This document shows, one piece after another, positions 1-6,782 of a DNA stretch of 12,976 bases (within the stretch, counting starts at the first letter, position 1; the number at the start of each line of letters is the position of its first letter). Below the pieces are notes generated by a model. It did not search any database. It was not told the DNA's origin and saw only the letters and a program-made list of their open reading frames with translations. The position numbers were made by a program, and so were the translations under genes. The DNA comes from JBKPNX01 sp050729115 (lineage in GTDB: Bacteria > Pseudomonadota > Alphaproteobacteria > Geminicoccales > Geminicoccaceae). The stretch spans positions 1 through 12,976 of the forward strand of contig JBOHKK010000158.1 of the NCBI GenBank assembly GCA_050729115.1. The letters are read 5' to 3'.

Positions 1-243
1 GGCGTGGCCCCAGGGCGTCGCGAGGGCGTTCACCCGGATGATCGTCTCGCGCGGGCCGTAGCCGCCTGCCTGGACCGCCTTGCACACCTGCTCGCGCGCG
101 CTCGCCTTGGCATCGGGCGCCACCGCGTCCTCGAGGTCGAAGATCAAGCCGTCGGCGGGCAAGCTCCTGGCCTTGTCCAGGGCCCGCGCATTGGACCCCG
201 GCATGTACAGCACGCTGCGACGCGGACGGACGCGAGAGAGCAC
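1..243 (-). CDS. CitE-like CoA-ester lyase (HpcH/HpaI aldolase family), N-terminal part
   Basis: This is the first 81 codons of a gene that leaves the window on the left. The protein begins with a basic stretch and then RRSVLYMPGSNARALDKAR, followed by LPADGLIFDLEDAVAPDAK. This is the beta-strand 1 and DLEDAV signature of citrate lyase beta chain-like and malyl-CoA lyase-like enzymes, which cleave or form CoA thioesters of hydroxy-acids using a divalent metal. The GTG at 243 is chosen because GGAAGG lies 5 to 6 bases upstream and the conserved block starts nine codons later; no in-frame ATG lies between it and the intergenic region. It points the same way as the inositol genes but is 642 bases downstream of iolB behind many palindromes, so it is probably a separate unit. 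The exact substrate (citramalyl, malyl or another CoA ester) cannot be told from the N-terminus. The family call is firm. Confidence 0.82.
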   Translation of the reverse strand, partial: MLSRVRPRRSVLYMPGSNARALDKARSLPADGLIFDLEDAVAPDAKASAREQVCKAVQAGGYGPRETIIRVNALATPWGHA

Positions 244-408
244 GGCTACCTTCCACTGGCCGATCGATACCGGATCGGGTGCCGATATAACGCCATCCCA
301 TGAGGAGCGAAACACCGGGGCTGCGGGAGCTGCCGGTGCCGGAGGTGAGCGGCGGCCGCGGACGCCGGCGAACAGCGGCGCTGCGGCGCGGTCCTGCCAG
401 CGGGAGCT

Positions 409-470
409 AGAGCAGCATCCGAATTGACGAGATCGCCGACTGGCGATCATCGTCCGGATAAAGCTGCTCT
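409..470. repeat. Long hairpin, AGAGCA/TGCTCT family, copy 1
   Basis: Outer arms AGAGCAGC (409-416) and GCTGCTCT (463-470) enclose ATCCG/CGGAT (417-421, 455-459), GACGA/TCGTC (426-430, 450-454) and GATCGCC/GGCGATC (431-437, 442-448) around a 4-base loop. The whole 62 bases can fold into one long, slightly bulged stem. It is followed by AAT and then by the motif beginning at 480, the same order as in copy 2 (611-681). Palindromes with AGAGCAATT-like ends are a familiar type of alphaproteobacterial intergenic repeat, as I recall. Confidence 0.75.
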
Positions 471-479
471 AATCAACTG

Positions 480-517
480 ATACCGATCCCACGAAGTCTT
501 GATCCACGGGATCGGTA
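480..517 (+). repeat. ATACCGAYCCCAYGAAGTC motif, copy A, with inverted repeat
   Basis: TACCGATCCC (481-490) and GGGATCGGTA (508-517) are perfect 10-base inverted repeats around a 17-base loop. The first 19 bases (480-498) match an inverted copy at 816-834 in 17 of 19 positions. The core ACGAAGTCTTGA is also found in copy B at 694-705. Confidence 0.7.
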
Positions 518-519
518 CT

Positions 520-551
520 GCGCGCGGGGTTGGTTGGCCGGCCGCGCGCCC
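520..551 (-). repeat. GC-rich hairpin, inverted relative of the right-edge 33-bp repeat
   Basis: Arms GCGCGCGG (520-527) and CCGCGCGC (542-549) flank a 14-base loop containing GGTTGGTTGG. Read against the reverse complement of 12886-12917, 30 of 32 positions are identical. It is therefore a single dispersed copy of the unit that is tandemly repeated at the other end of the window, in opposite orientation. Confidence 0.75.
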
Positions 552-567
552 GAGGCGAAGGATGATG

Positions 568-602
568 CCGGGCGAACAAAGGTTCGAACTTTGTGAGCCC
601 GG
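568..602. repeat. 35-base interrupted palindrome
   Basis: CCGGGC (568-573) pairs with GCCCGG (597-602) and ACAAAG (576-581) pairs with CTTTGT (589-594). The two pairs are separated by symmetric GA/GA and the centre is GTTCGAA. The GTTCGAA at the tip looks like a tRNA T-loop, but there is no acceptor stem or anticodon arm around it. Confidence 0.65.
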
Positions 603-610
603 TATGAGAT

Positions 611-681
611 AGAGCAATTTTCTCCCGATGAGCGGAAGATGTCGTGATCCGCAGCGGGTTCGCCTCATCGGGAATTGCTCT
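611..681. repeat. Long hairpin, AGAGCA/TGCTCT family, copy 2
   Basis: Outer arms AGAGCAATT (611-619) and AATTGCTCT (673-681), then CCCGATGAG (624-632) and CTCATCGGG (664-672), all perfect. An inner GCGGA/TCCGC pair lies in the loop. As in copy 1 it is followed at once by AAT and a copy of the ACGAAGTCTTGA motif, so hairpin and tail behave as one repeated module. Confidence 0.75.
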
Positions 682-682
682 A

Positions 683-716
683 ATACCAGGAACACGAAGT
701 CTTGACCCATCGACCG
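683..716 (+). repeat. ACGAAGTCTTGA motif, copy B
   Basis: ATACC followed by ACGAAGTCTTGACCCA (694-709) matches copy A (491-506) in 15 of 16 positions. This copy lacks the perfect right arm seen in copy A, so it is a decayed or variant version. It lies two bases after the hairpin 611-681. Confidence 0.6.
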
Positions 717-723
717 CTCTTCT

Positions 724-787
724 TGTCACCCCCGGGGCTCGACCCGGGGGTCCAGTCTGGATGCCCCGGTCAAGCCGGGGCATGACA
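724..787. repeat. REP/BIME-like palindrome pair
   Basis: Two perfect 9-base stems lie side by side: ACCCCCGGG/CCCGGGGGT (728-736, 743-751) and ATGCCCCGG/CCGGGGCAT (761-769, 775-783). They are bounded by TGTCA (724-728) and TGACA (783-787) and joined by CCAGTCTGG. This resembles widespread alphaproteobacterial REP sequences usually found between genes; on that basis it is a known kind of element rather than a new one. Confidence 0.8.
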
Positions 788-800
788 GAAAAGACGCCCC

Positions 801-835
801 CGACCCATCGGTCGCGACTTCATGGGGTCGGTATA
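801..835 (-). repeat. ATACCGAYCCCAYGAAGTC motif, copy C (inverted)
   Basis: On the minus strand, 834-816 reads as the same 19-base motif as copy A with two differences. A partial inner dyad GACCC/GGGTC (802-806, 825-829) is kept. Together with copy A it makes inverted ends around a 355-base segment (480-834), each end next to a TA dinucleotide. Confidence 0.6.
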
Positions 836-885
836 AGCGGCGAGGTAGCGCATCACGGGTGGCGCGGCCGTCGGGCGGACGGGGC

Positions 886-1698
886 TCACGCCTTGCGTTG
901 ATCGAGCAGCCAGCGGTGGCAGGGCTCGGTGTTGAAGCGCCAGATGCGCTTCGGCCCGGCCATGACGTTCAGGTAGTACAGCTCGTAGCCGTGCGCGGTG
1001 CCGCAGGGGTGGTAGCCTCGGGGCACGAGCACGACGTCGCCGTCCTCCACGGCCATGCTCTGATCGAGCGTGCGTTCGTCGGTGTAGACGCGCTGGAGCG
1101 CGAAGCCCTGCGGCGGATTGAGCCGGTGGTAGTAGGTCTCCTGGAGCTCCGATTCGTCCGGCAGATTGTCGGTGTCGTGCTTGTGGCTGGGATAGGACGA
1201 CCAGCCGCCCGCGGGCGTGATCACCTCGACCACGAGCAGCGAATGCGCCGGCTCGGTCTCGGGCAGGATGTCGTAGACGTGGCGCGTGTTGGCGCCCGCG
1301 CCGCGCACCGAATAGGCCACCTGATCGGGGCCGATGATCCGCGCGGCATGATCGCCGCCGCCCGGCGCCGAGCAGATCCCGAGCTCGAGATCGGTGGTCG
1401 CCAGGGCCTCGTAGCCGCTGTGCCAGGGGACGTAGACCGCAACCGGCTTCCTGCCCTCGAACGGGCCCATGCGATCGCCGATCTCGCCGAAGTCGCGCCC
1501 GCCCGCGCGCAGGCGCGCCCTGCCGCCGACCAGGACCAGGCAGGCTTCGCGCTCGCCGGTCGCCGCCTCCAGGTTCTGGCCGGCCAGCAGCCGGTACAGC
1601 TCGAAGCCGACGTGCCCCCAACCGGCGCTCTCGGGCGTCACCCGGTGGACCAGCCCCCGCGCGTCGGGCGCATGGTTCTTGAGCAGCAGATCGACCAT
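886..1698 (-). CDS. iolB: 5-deoxy-glucuronate isomerase IolB
   Basis: IolB converts 5-deoxy-D-glucuronate to 2-deoxy-5-keto-D-gluconate in cytoplasmic inositol degradation. The 270-residue length is normal for the family. Recognisable blocks are the cupin metal-binding stretch YPSHKHD (169-175), ETYYHR (187-192) and VPRGYHPC (225-232), with histidines 172, 174 and 230 as likely ligands. The frame stays open for 42 codons upstream, but ATG 1698 is chosen because the IolB homology begins there (MVDLLLKNHA) and GGGAG lies seven bases before it. It is the last inositol gene of the minus-strand train, but it is cut off from iolG by the DUF262 gene and about 2.1 kb, so it must rely on read-through or on a promoter not identified here. 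iolD and iolE, which often accompany it, are absent. The identification is very firm. Confidence 0.95.
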   Translation of the reverse strand: MVDLLLKNHAPDARGLVHRVTPESAGWGHVGFELYRLLAGQNLEAATGEREACLVLVGGRARLRAGGRDFGEIGDRMGPFEGRKPVAVYVPWHSGYEALATTDLELGICSAPGGGDHAARIIGPDQVAYSVRGAGANTRHVYDILPETEPAHSLLVVEVITPAGGWSSYPSHKHDTDNLPDESELQETYYHRLNPPQGFALQRVYTDERTLDQSMAVEDGDVVLVPRGYHPCGTAHGYELYYLNVMAGPKRIWRFNTEPCHRWLLDQRKA

Positions 1699-1856
1699 CG
1701 GGTGTCTCCCTATGGACGTGGTTTGGCGTCGGCCAAGGTCTTCCATGACGCGCATTGCCGCCGGCGTCTTTCCTCTTAGGCCGCCTCGTCGGACCTCTTC
1801 GGGCACCGAGGACAGGCCGTCCACGAGCTATGAGTTCCTCGCGGTCGGCCTTTGCG
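1699..1856. other. 158-bp gap between the DUF262 gene and iolB
   Basis: This stretch should contain the iolB ribosome binding site and possibly its own promoter. The frame running into iolB is open throughout, but its 42 extra residues are arginine-rich and unlike any IolB N-terminus. I see no clear promoter, terminator or repeated ends. Base composition changes near 1830-1860, which may mark the edge of the acquired DNA. Confidence 0.5.
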
Positions 1857-3542
1857 TTATTTGTTGCTATCTCCTCCCAAGCAAAGTCTTTTCATAGCCA
1901 TCTCGGCAAGCTCTGCCCGTTTTTTGAGGAACGTGGCGTAGTCACCAGCAACCATCTCGTCGTGGGGGATGAGGTGGCTTGCGAGCCGGGTCCGGATTTC
2001 CACCTCATCAGGGTCGTCGCCTGTGCGTCGTTCGGCGAGGTAGCGTTCCGGGTCCTTGTCAGAAATGTTCCGATTCGTACGCCACGTTACCAGGGCGCAG
2101 TTGAGCGCGCGGTAGATTTCCGAATCTGAGACTTCGATTCGCCTCAGATGTGCCGCGGGAAAAAGGTGGTGATATTCCCGCCGCGCTAGGTTGGCGCGGC
2201 TTACGGTGCTGCCGTCCGCCAAGTCGGATCCGCCCTCCCTAAGGGACAAAGCAAGAATGGCACGGGCCAAGCGGTCTTTCTTTTTCGGCCATCCAGCCGC
2301 GATAAGTTCGCTGATCTCCGGAAGGGCATATTGCGTGTCGTCGAGAATGGCCGGCCGCGACGCTGTGGAATCAGCCAGATACGCTCTTAGCTCATTATAA
2401 TCGGCAAGGGATCGGGTGGCCGTGGCCCTCTCATAGCGCTTTGTGAAAAAGGCCCGCCACAGGTACCTTCTCAGGATCGACCGGGCGCGACCCTCCGCGT
2501 CGAGACCATCAGGCGCGTCCGCCCAAAGCGCCACCAGCATCGGGACAACGACATCCGTCGGAAGACGCCCGGCATCGAATATCCGTTCTTCTTCAAGGAA
2601 CGCCGCAGCCCGCACCACACCCTTGTCATACCTTTGCCAATTACCAATGATCTGTGCCCCAAACTCCCTCGACATGTAACTCGTATTCGTTGGCGACCGG
2701 CCCTGAAGCAGGGCGCTGGCGGCAAGGGTCAGTTCATCCGGAGGATAGTATTCCGCTATGGCCGGGCAAATATCCTTAGTCTCCGCAACTAAGTCATGAA
2801 GGGATTTCCCCATGCCAGCTTCAACTTGGGCGACCACAATGTCATAAGTAGACAATGGTGCCGCAGATGTGTTCATCTTTATAAACACATCCAAGGCAGT
2901 TTCTTTCTTTGTCGCCACCGGCAGAGAGAGGAAAGGTAAGTTGAACGTCGCCAATATCTGGCGTATTTTCCAGGCTTCTTCCGAAACCAGTTCCCGCTCG
3001 TCGCCATCTTGAATGGCTTCTCTCGCCCATTCTCTATACCGAGCTAGAGCGTCATCACCGGGTGCGCACAGATCCAACGGGATCATGCGACGGAGCCACT
3101 GCTCCTTAGGATAGTTGGCCCAGAACGGCCGTCGCTCTGTGTCAGCATCTTTCCGCCAGCGAGCAATTGAATCTACATAATAGGCAATACCAGTTTCATC
3201 GTCAGGGGAGAGAAAGAAGAAGTACGTACGATCTTCATAGTTATTATGAAGTCCACGCCACAAAGCTGTGAGTCGTTGCTGGCCGTCAAGCAAATGCTCT
3301 GTAATGCGCTCACCGTCTTTCGGTGCGCCGACGAGGGGGCGCCATATGAAGGGCTCGTCGTTACCGATCTCGAGGACGAGGACCGCGCCGATTGGCAAGC
3401 CCTGCAAGATCGTATTGAACAACTGGGTCACGTTCGCATGGCTCCATGCCTCGAATCTCTGAAAGCGCGGAAGCACGGTTTGACGGGTTCTGATTCGGGT
3501 GAACCAATCTGGTAGAGATCGGTCTTGAGCGTTGATGGGCAT
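1857..3542 (-). CDS. DUF262 and HNH (DUF1524-like) protein, GmrSD-like, probable defence gene
   Basis: A 561-residue cytoplasmic protein. The N-terminal half is a DUF262 (ParB/GmrS-like) domain: LPRFQRFEAW (24-33), LLDGQQRLTALW (84-95, with the family DGQQR at 86-90) and VFIKMNTSAAPLSTYDI (219-235). The C-terminal part carries an HNH-type nuclease core like DUF1524: REYHHLFP (455-462) and then NCALVTWRTNRNISDK (481-496). In this family DUF262 is thought to use nucleotides to control the nuclease; known members are Type IV restriction enzymes attacking modified phage DNA. Here both parts are in one chain. ATG 3542 has GAGG four bases upstream. Its base composition is much lower than the flanking genes and it has no role in inositol use, so I infer it was acquired. 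The target and activity are unknown; the domain call is strong. Confidence 0.85.
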   Translation of the reverse strand: MPINAQDRSLPDWFTRIRTRQTVLPRFQRFEAWSHANVTQLFNTILQGLPIGAVLVLEIGNDEPFIWRPLVGAPKDGERITEHLLDGQQRLTALWRGLHNNYEDRTYFFFLSPDDETGIAYYVDSIARWRKDADTERRPFWANYPKEQWLRRMIPLDLCAPGDDALARYREWAREAIQDGDERELVSEEAWKIRQILATFNLPFLSLPVATKKETALDVFIKMNTSAAPLSTYDIVVAQVEAGMGKSLHDLVAETKDICPAIAEYYPPDELTLAASALLQGRSPTNTSYMSREFGAQIIGNWQRYDKGVVRAAAFLEEERIFDAGRLPTDVVVPMLVALWADAPDGLDAEGRARSILRRYLWRAFFTKRYERATATRSLADYNELRAYLADSTASRPAILDDTQYALPEISELIAAGWPKKKDRLARAILALSLREGGSDLADGSTVSRANLARREYHHLFPAAHLRRIEVSDSEIYRALNCALVTWRTNRNISDKDPERYLAERRTGDDPDEVEIRTRLASHLIPHDEMVAGDYATFLKKRAELAEMAMKRLCLGGDSNK

Positions 3543-3574
3543 ATATCCTCTTTCTCCTTCCTTGCGGACACATG

Positions 3575-3769
3575 TTAGCGGGCCACCCCCCCATACGTCA
3601 CGTTGGTTGTGCCAAGATCAGGTTGCCGAATGTGGGGCCGATCGCCGGCAAATACATTCGAAACATCAACGATGGCAAGGACGAGCGCTCGGGCTTCTGA
3701 ATGGCCGAGCACCGTTGGTAGCCGAAGTGGCCAACTTGGCCGTCTTATATCGCGTGCTCCGGACAACAT
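3575..3769 (-). pseudogene. Possible remnant of a PfkB-family sugar kinase N-terminus
   Basis: A 64-codon frame, opened by an ATG at 3769 and closed by TAA at 3575, contains LVLAIVDVSNVFAGDRP followed by LGTTNVTYGGVAR. The pattern of a hydrophobic first strand with a D.SN turn, then about 20 residues and a GGVAR block, resembles the first 40 residues of PfkB-type kinases, where GGVARN would continue into a long helix. Here a stop follows GGVAR at once. Removing one T would restore an N but not further similarity. If real, it is a kinase gene cut at its 5' end where the DUF262 insert begins. The similarity is short and was judged by eye, so it may be chance; the rest of 3543-3804 shows nothing else. 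Confidence 0.3.
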
Positions 3770-3804
3770 AGGGCTCGCAACTTCTGGCCGCGCCCGTCTC
3801 GTCC

Positions 3805-4797
3805 TCAATCCAACCGGACCGTCTGGCCGGTGGCCATGCTCTCGAGCGCGGCATCGGCGAGGCGCAGCGCCTCGCGGCCGTCGCGGTAGCCGGCAAGCGG
3901 TGCGGTGCCTCCCTCGACGCAGTCGACGAAGTGGTCGATCTCGGCGAGGTAGGCCGGCGTGTAGCGCTCGATGAAGAAGTTGAGGACGGGATCGCGCGCC
4001 TCGGTGGCGGCAGCGCCCCAGAACGAGATCGTGGTCGGGCGCTGATTGCCGGCCTGGAGCATGCCGCCCTCGCCGAACGCCTCGAGCCGCTGGTCGTAGC
4101 CGTACGCGCTGCGCCGGCTGTTGCTGATCTGGCAGAGCGCGCCGCTTTTCGCGACCAGCGTGATCATCGCGGCATCGATGTCGCCGGCCGCCGCGATCGC
4201 CGGGTCGACCAGGTTGGCCCCGGTGGCGTGCACCGCCTCGATGTCGCCCATGAGATAGCGGGCCATGTCGAAGTCGTGGATGGTCATGTCGCGGAACAGG
4301 CCGCCCGAGGTCGCGATGTAGGCAACCGGCGGCGGGCCGGGGTCGCGGCTGGTGATGATGACCTGCTCGAGCTTGCCGATCTCCCCGGTCTGGATGCGGC
4401 CGCGCAGCGCCCTGAAGGAGGGGTCGAAGCGCCGGTTGAAGCCGATCATGATGGTGGCGTTGCGGTCCTCGATGCGCGCCCAGGAGGCATCGACCTTGGC
4501 GAGATCGAGGTCGATCGGCTTCTCGCAGAGCACCGCCTTGCCGGCCTCGACCGCGCGCACCAGCAGATCGAGATGGGTGTCGGTGGAGGACGCGATCAGC
4601 ACCGCCTCGACGTCCTTGGCCGCCAGGACCTCGTCGACCTCGCTCGCCCGGCGGGCGCCCGTGGCATCGGCGGCGGTGGCTGCGGCGCCGGCGACGACAT
4701 CGTAGACATACGCCAGATCTGCCCGCGGGTGGCGCGCGAGATTGAGCGCGTGCATGTGGCCGATGCGGCCGCAGCCGAGAACGGCGAATTTGACCAT
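3805..4797 (-). CDS. iolG: Inositol 2-dehydrogenase IolG (Gfo/Idh/MocA family)
   Basis: IolG oxidises myo-inositol to scyllo-inosose with NAD+, the first cytoplasmic step after uptake. The 330 residues fit the family. The Rossmann fold starts with AVLGCGRIG (5-13). CEKPIDLDL (91-99) supplies catalytic Lys93, and GGLFRDMTIHDFDMARYL (165-182) supplies Asp170 and His174, the residues equivalent to the Lys-Asp-His set of Bacillus IolG. ATG 4797 lies six bases after the iolC stop, so translation is probably coupled; no strong ribosome binding site is visible. The gene belongs to the same transcript as iolC, iolI and the transporter. Relatives act on chiro- or scyllo-inositol, or glucose, so the exact cyclitol is less sure than the class. 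Confidence 0.9.
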   Translation of the reverse strand: MVKFAVLGCGRIGHMHALNLARHPRADLAYVYDVVAGAAATAADATGARRASEVDEVLAAKDVEAVLIASSTDTHLDLLVRAVEAGKAVLCEKPIDLDLAKVDASWARIEDRNATIMIGFNRRFDPSFRALRGRIQTGEIGKLEQVIITSRDPGPPPVAYIATSGGLFRDMTIHDFDMARYLMGDIEAVHATGANLVDPAIAAAGDIDAAMITLVAKSGALCQISNSRRSAYGYDQRLEAFGEGGMLQAGNQRPTTISFWGAAATEARDPVLNFFIERYTPAYLAEIDHFVDCVEGGTAPLAGYRDGREALRLADAALESMATGQTVRLD

Positions 4798-4803
4798 CTG
4801 AGG

Positions 4804-6759
4804 CTACTCGCTGGGGACCGCGGGCGCGGTCGCTTGGGTGCTCGAAGAGCCGCCGCCCGAGCGGGCGCGCTCCCAGGCCTCGATCAGGCTCGCGTAGGCC
4901 CTGGCCATGCGCGCCGTCGCGGTCTCGTCGTCGATCTCGCCCCGCATCCACGCGCGCGCCGGCTCGCCGAAGATGGTGCGGCCGATCGCGAAGCCCTTGC
5001 AGACGCTCTGGCGTGCGGCCAGCGCGAAGCTCGCCTCGAGCTCGGCCTGCGGGGCATCCAGACCCAACAGCAGCACGCCGCGGCAGTACGGATCATGGCG
5101 CTCCATGGTCGCGGCGATCGCGTCCCAGGCTCTTTGGCTTCCCGGATCGGGCAGCTTCCACCAGTCGGGAAAGATGCCAAGCGCATAGAACCGGCCCTGC
5201 GCGCGGGCGAGCGTCGTATCGTCGACCGGCGCCTCGGAGCGGCTCGGGATGATCTCGAGCAGGAGCTCGTGGCTGGTCTGGCGGGCGGCATCGAACAGGC
5301 GGAGCACCTGCGCCTCCTGCGCCTCCCTCAGCGCCTCCGGATCGTGCGGGTGGTAGAACACCAGGCACTTGACGCAATGCGCCGTCGGCCATTCGCGAAG
5401 CGTGCAGCCGACGTCCGCCCCGCCCTCGAAGCGAAGCGGGATGGCGCCCGGCAGCTCGATCGGGCGGCCGATCCACATGCCATCGCCGGTGGCATCATCG
5501 AGCGCCTCCGGGCCGAGCCGGCCATCCAGCAGGATGCCGAAGTCCGGGCGACCCGCGGCGGCTCGGCGCGCCGCCTTCAGGCACAGCTTCTTGAAATACG
5601 GGATGTGCTCGGCCGTGATCCCGGCGGCATCGGCCATCGCCTCGAGCTGGGCGCGATGGTCGAACGCCATCGCGAGGACCTGCGGCCAGGCGCACGTCCG
5701 GGTGGTCGACCAGTGGATCTGCTCGAGCCTCGCGTCCTTCCTGAGCTCCCTGGTGCTGGCGCCATGCTCGAGGAACCAGGAGAGCTCGGTCCAGGACGGG
5801 ATCGCGGGCGCGCAGCCGTGCCGGGAGACCGCGAACGCGCCGCAGGCGTTGGCGTACTTGCAGCAGGTCTCGATCGGCTCGTCCCGCAGGTAGCCGCGCA
5901 AAAAGCCGCTCATGAAGGCGTCGCCGGCGCCGAGCACGTTGAACGCCTCGACCGGGAAGGCGGGGCCCTTGATGCCCTGCTCGAGGTCCTCGGGAATGGC
6001 GCGATCGAATACGACACAGCCCATCGGCCCGCGCTTGAGCACGAGCAGCGCTTCCGGCGCCAGCTCGCGGATCCTGCGGCAGGCCGCGAGCGTGTCGGTC
6101 GAGCCGCCGGCGATGTGCACCTCCTCCTCGGTGCCGACGATCACGTCGCACGCGGGCAGGAGGCTCTGGAGATGCGCCGAGACGCTGTTCGAGGCGACGA
6201 AGCGCTCCTCGCCGAGACCGTGGCCGGTCAGCCCCCAGAGCACCGGCCGGTAGTCGACATCCAGGATCACCCGGCCGCCGTGCGCCCTGGCGACCCGCAT
6301 CGCCTTCCGGCTCATCGCATCGAGGTGCGCCTTGGAGAAGTGCGTGCCCGAGACCAGCACCGCGCCCGCCGACGCGACGTAGGCCTCGTCGACGTCGTCC
6401 TCGGTGAGCCAGGCATCGGCGCAATTGTCGCGGTAGAAGATCAGGGGGAAGTTGTGCTCGTCGCGGATGCCGAGAATCACCAGCGAGGTCAGCCGCTCAG
6501 GGTCGGTCTTGATGCCCCGGACGTCGACCCCCTCGGCGCTCACCTGCTCCTTTATGAAGCGGCCCATGTGCTCGTCGCCGACCGCGGTGATCAGGCCGGA
6601 TCTGAGCCCGAGCCGGGCGGCGCCGACCGCGATGTTGGTCGGGCAGCCGCCGACGTACTTGGCGAAGCTCGCCACCTCCTCGAGCCGGCCGCCGACCTGC
6701 TGGCCGTAGAGATCGACCGAGGAGCGGCCGATGCAGACGACGTCGAGCGACTTGGCCAT
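4804..6759 (-). CDS. iolC: IolC kinase fused to a DUF2090 aldolase-like domain
   Basis: A 651-residue two-domain enzyme. Residues 1-330 are a PfkB kinase, 5-dehydro-2-deoxygluconokinase: GGCPTNIAVGAARLG (37-51) and VLGAGDAFMSGFLRG (275-289) with catalytic Asp280. Residues 345-630 are DUF2090, a TIM-barrel domain related to class I aldolases: AMAFDHR (364-370), VKCLVFYHPHD (463-473, Lys464 a candidate Schiff-base lysine), ELLLEIIPS (498-506) and KGFAIGRTIFGEP (588-600). The fusion would phosphorylate 2-deoxy-5-keto-gluconate and probably split the product, covering the IolC and IolJ steps; this layout is common in proteobacteria. ATG 6759 has GAGG six bases upstream and starts the homology (MAKSLDVVCIGRSSVDLYGQ); the open frame beyond it is arginine-rich and non-coding. 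A serine/glycine/alanine-rich tail of about 20 residues follows the barrel. The aldolase role of DUF2090 is inferred. Confidence 0.93.
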   Translation of the reverse strand: MAKSLDVVCIGRSSVDLYGQQVGGRLEEVASFAKYVGGCPTNIAVGAARLGLRSGLITAVGDEHMGRFIKEQVSAEGVDVRGIKTDPERLTSLVILGIRDEHNFPLIFYRDNCADAWLTEDDVDEAYVASAGAVLVSGTHFSKAHLDAMSRKAMRVARAHGGRVILDVDYRPVLWGLTGHGLGEERFVASNSVSAHLQSLLPACDVIVGTEEEVHIAGGSTDTLAACRRIRELAPEALLVLKRGPMGCVVFDRAIPEDLEQGIKGPAFPVEAFNVLGAGDAFMSGFLRGYLRDEPIETCCKYANACGAFAVSRHGCAPAIPSWTELSWFLEHGASTRELRKDARLEQIHWSTTRTCAWPQVLAMAFDHRAQLEAMADAAGITAEHIPYFKKLCLKAARRAAAGRPDFGILLDGRLGPEALDDATGDGMWIGRPIELPGAIPLRFEGGADVGCTLREWPTAHCVKCLVFYHPHDPEALREAQEAQVLRLFDAARQTSHELLLEIIPSRSEAPVDDTTLARAQGRFYALGIFPDWWKLPDPGSQRAWDAIAATMERHDPYCRGVLLLGLDAPQAELEASFALAARQSVCKGFAIGRTIFGEPARAWMRGEIDDETATARMARAYASLIEAWERARSGGGSSSTQATAPAVPSE

Positions 6760-6782
6760 CAGGGTCCTCGCAGGACGTCGGG

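Larger units (their letters stand above)
244..885. other. Intergenic region packed with palindromic repeats
   Basis: These 642 bases between iolB and the CitE-like gene hold no convincing protein gene. The short frames across it have no recognisable motif. From 244 to 408 I see only GC-rich sequence, including the ribosome binding site of the CitE-like gene at its edge. From 409 to 835 the sequence is an almost continuous chain of stem-loops, listed separately. From 836 to 885 there is only a weak dyad, CCGTC/GACGG, downstream of the iolB stop, which I do not call as a terminator because it lacks a T-run. Confidence 0.8.

Noticed and set aside
568..602. Possible tRNA or tRNA remnant, because of GGTTCGAACT
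   Set aside because: The T-loop-like bases are the tip of a simple palindrome; no acceptor stem, D-arm or anticodon arm is present.
836..885. Intrinsic terminator after iolB
   Set aside because: Only a five-base dyad without a T-run; not enough to call.
1699..1824. 42-codon N-terminal extension of IolB
   Set aside because: The extension is unlike IolB, and the internal ATG at 1698 has a ribosome binding site and yields the normal family length.
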